Origin: Bryobacteraceae bacterium
GTDB lineage: Bacteria; Acidobacteriota; Terriglobia; Bryobacterales; Bryobacteraceae
DNA length: 64,000 bases
Assembly (NCBI GenBank): GCA_026002855.1
Contig: BPGD01000001.1
Coordinates: 2,488,001 to 2,552,000, forward strand
Reading direction: 5' to 3'
The translations under genes were made by a program, and so were the position numbers. Positions 62,534 through 64,000 of the stretch are shown here, piece by piece (the stretch's first letter is position 1; the number at the start of each line of letters is the position of its first letter). A model generated the notes under the pieces. It worked only from the letters and a program-made list of their open reading frames with translations, searched no databases and was not told where the DNA came from.

Positions 62534-63721
62534 ATGGCGAAAGAGAAATTTGACCGCAGCAAGCCGCACGTCAACATTGGGACGATTGGCCACATTGATC
62601 ACGGCAAGACGACGTTGACGGCGGCGATCACGAAGGTGCTGTCGAAGCACAATCCGAGGGTGCAGTTCCGGAGTTTTGATTCGATTGACAACGCGCCGGA
62701 GGAGAAGGCGCGTGGCATCACGATTGCGGTGGCGCACGTCGAGTACGAGACGGCGAAGCGGCACTATGCGCACGTGGACTGTCCGGGCCACGCCGACTAC
62801 ATCAAGAACATGATTACGGGCGCGGCGCAGATGGACGGGGCGATTCTGGTGGTGGCGGCGCCGGACGGGCCGATGCCGCAGACCCGCGAGCATGTGCTGC
62901 TGGCGCGGCAGGTGGGGGTGCCCTACATTGTGGTGGCGCTGAACAAGGTGGACATGATGGACGACCCGGAGCTGCTGGAGCTGGTGGAGCTGGAGCTGCG
63001 GGAGCTGTTGAAGAGCTATGGATTTCCGGGCGACGAGGTGCCGATTGTGCGGGTGAGCGCGCTGAAGGCGCTGAATGGGGATCCGGAGGCGGAGAAGCAG
63101 ATTGAGGAGCTGATGGAGGCGGTGGACAACTACATTCCGCTGCCGCAGCGGGATGTGGACAAGCCGTTTCTGATGCCGATTGAGGACATTTTTTCGATCC
63201 AGGGCCGCGGGACGGTGGTGACGGGCCGGATTGAGAAGGGCAAGATCAAGGTGGGCGACGAGGTGGAGATTGTCGGGTTCCGGCCGACGCGGAAGACGGT
63301 GGTGACCGGGGTGGAGATGTTCAAGAAGCTGCTGGACGAGGGGATTGCGGGCGACAACGTGGGGCTGCTGCTGCGGGGCGTGGAGAAGGACGAGGTGGAG
63401 CGGGGCCAGGTGCTGGCCAAGCCGGGTTCGATCACGCCGCACACGAAGTTCAAGGGCGAGGTGTACGTGCTGTCGAAGGAAGAGGGCGGCCGTCACACGC
63501 CGTTTTTCTCGGGCTACCGGCCGCAGTTTTACTTCCGGACGACGGACGTGACCGGGGTGGTGAAGCTGCCCGAGGGGGTGCAGATGGTGATGCCGGGCGA
63601 CAACGTGTCGCTCGAGGTGGAGCTGATCACGCCGGTGGCGATGGAGAAGGGGCTGCGCTTTGCCATCCGCGAAGGCGGCCGCACCGTCGGCGCCGGCACG
63701 GTGACCGAGATTCTGGAGTAG
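62534..63721 (+). CDS. tuf: Translation elongation factor Tu
   Basis: 395 aa, full length. [11 protein letters not shown]-loop, [14 protein letters not shown] switch [21 protein letters not shown], and domain [36 protein letters not shown]. It delivers aminoacyl-tRNA to the ribosome. AGGAGACAGGAAAG precedes the ATG. Most of the gene uses ATT, GTG and GGG codons far more than fusA or rpsL, which prefer ATC, GTC and GGC; the last ~25 codons switch back to the neighbours' style. Confidence 0.98.
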   Translation: MAKEKFDRSKPHVNIGTIGHIDHGKTTLTAAITKVLSKHNPRVQFRSFDSIDNAPEEKARGITIAVAHVEYETAKRHYAHVDCPGHADYIKNMITGAAQMDGAILVVAAPDGPMPQTREHVLLARQVGVPYIVVALNKVDMMDDPELLELVELELRELLKSYGFPGDEVPIVRVSALKALNGDPEAEKQIEELMEAVDNYIPLPQRDVDKPFLMPIEDIFSIQGRGTVVTGRIEKGKIKVGDEVEIVGFRPTRKTVVTGVEMFKKLLDEGIAGDNVGLLLRGVEKDEVERGQVLAKPGSITPHTKFKGEVYVLSKEEGGRHTPFFSGYRPQFYFRTTDVTGVVKLPEGVQMVMPGDNVSLEVELITPVAMEKGLRFAIREGGRTVGAGTVTEILE

Positions 63722-63724
63722 TAG

Positions 63725-63750
63725 CCGCAGGCCAGGGCCGCGGCCTGCGG
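63725..63750 (+). terminator. Hairpin between tuf and rpsJ
   Basis: CCGCAGGCC-N8-GGCCTGCGG is a perfect 9-bp inverted repeat 3 bases after the tuf stop and 28 before rpsJ. With no T-run it may be an attenuator or processing site between the str and S10 operons. Confidence 0.45.
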
Positions 63751-63778
63751 GCCGCGGCTGCCCAAGCAAAGGAAGACG

Positions 63779-64000
63779 ATGCTCACCAAGCGAATTCGAA
63801 TCAGGCTGAAGGCGTACGACCACCGGCTGCTCGATCAGAGCACGTCGGAGATCGTCGAGACCGCCAGGCGCGCCGGCGCCCGGGTGGCCGGGCCCATTCC
63901 GCTGCCCACCGAGCGCACGGTCTACACGGTGAACCGGTCGCCGCACGTGGACAAGAAGTCGCGCGAGCAGTTTGAGATCCGGACTCACAAGCGGCTGATC
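63779..64000 (+). CDS. rpsJ: 30S ribosomal protein S10 (3' truncated by window)
   Basis: First 74 residues: start [18 protein letters not shown], then [19 protein letters not shown] and [20 protein letters not shown], standard S10. AAAGGAAG ends 5 nt before the ATG at 63779. It would begin the S10 ribosomal protein operon beyond the window and also act in transcription antitermination (NusE). Confidence 0.97.
   Translation, partial: MLTKRIRIRLKAYDHRLLDQSTSEIVETARRAGARVAGPIPLPTERTVYTVNRSPHVDKKSREQFEIRTHKRLI

Overview
The window is about 64 kb of GC-rich chromosomal DNA, almost fully coding. It most resembles an acidobacterium of the Solibacteres/Bryobacteraceae type. That placement is an inference from an Oar-like TonB-dependent receptor with an N-terminal carboxypeptidase-regulatory domain, short DUF420/Sco/CtaB clusters, frequent GTG/TTG starts and the general protein character; no 16S rRNA gene is present. 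The cell is Gram-negative: there are outer-membrane receptors, POTRA domains, Lgt and a LPS-type ABC ATPase.

Layout. 1-4.4 kb: end of an acyl-CoA synthetase/GNAT fusion, a CBM9-like secreted protein, and two overlapping phosphohexomutase paralogues, the first with an altered active-site loop. 4.4-8.2 kb (minus): a tightly overlapped chain ctaA-like > ctaB > sco > DUF420 > methyltransferase > lgt, concerned with cytochrome oxidase assembly and lipoprotein modification. 8.3-14 kb: zincin, [2Fe-2S] ferredoxin, cmk, lysC, a PpiD/SurA-like foldase and a short diacylglycerol-kinase-like protein. 14-19.6 kb (minus): a surface-glycan cluster (Wzt-type ATPase, methyltransferase with a coiled coil, a GT2-GT4 fusion, a YkgJ Cys-cluster protein) without a permease.

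19.6-22.1 kb is the most accessory-looking stretch. It holds tRNA-Met(CAT), then a 1.7-kb element bounded by a perfect 45-bp repeat of the 3' part of tRNA-Ala(GGC). The repeat begins exactly at the anticodon loop. The element carries a vapBC toxin-antitoxin pair, short iterons and no visible integrase. 22.1-29.4 kb is a nitrogen-assimilation block: HD hydrolase, glnE, a MOSC protein, and two divergent type I glutamine synthetases around a palindromic intergenic region. Only one of them has the adenylylation-site context. 29.4-33.4 kb: DinB-like protein, and lpdA-lipB-E2 (2-oxoacid dehydrogenase parts plus lipoylation). 33.4-36.7 kb: a POTRA-only BamA-like protein, a small membrane-anchored protein and a GT39-like membrane protein.

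36.7-48.4 kb (minus): TIM-barrel > asnS > rocF > ddl > S41 protease with stop/start overlaps, preceded by ggt, argH and a large TonB-dependent receptor. 48.6-53.1 kb: tRNA-Thr(CGT), tdh, two small secreted/outer-membrane proteins overlapping in different frames, a DUF4242 protein and a CLC-CBS chloride transporter. 53.1-58.9 kb: araB and araD divergent, an SSS symporter, a secreted MetX-like hydrolase and a membrane-anchored unknown. 59.1-64 kb: the str operon (promoter, about 330-nt leader, rpsL, rpsG, fusA, tuf) running into rpsJ at the window edge. tuf has a codon style unlike its neighbours.

No CRISPR array, rRNA gene or transposase was seen. The best candidate for something undescribed is the minimal tRNA-Ala element with vapBC. 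Everything here comes from reading the sequence and translations; no database search was run.
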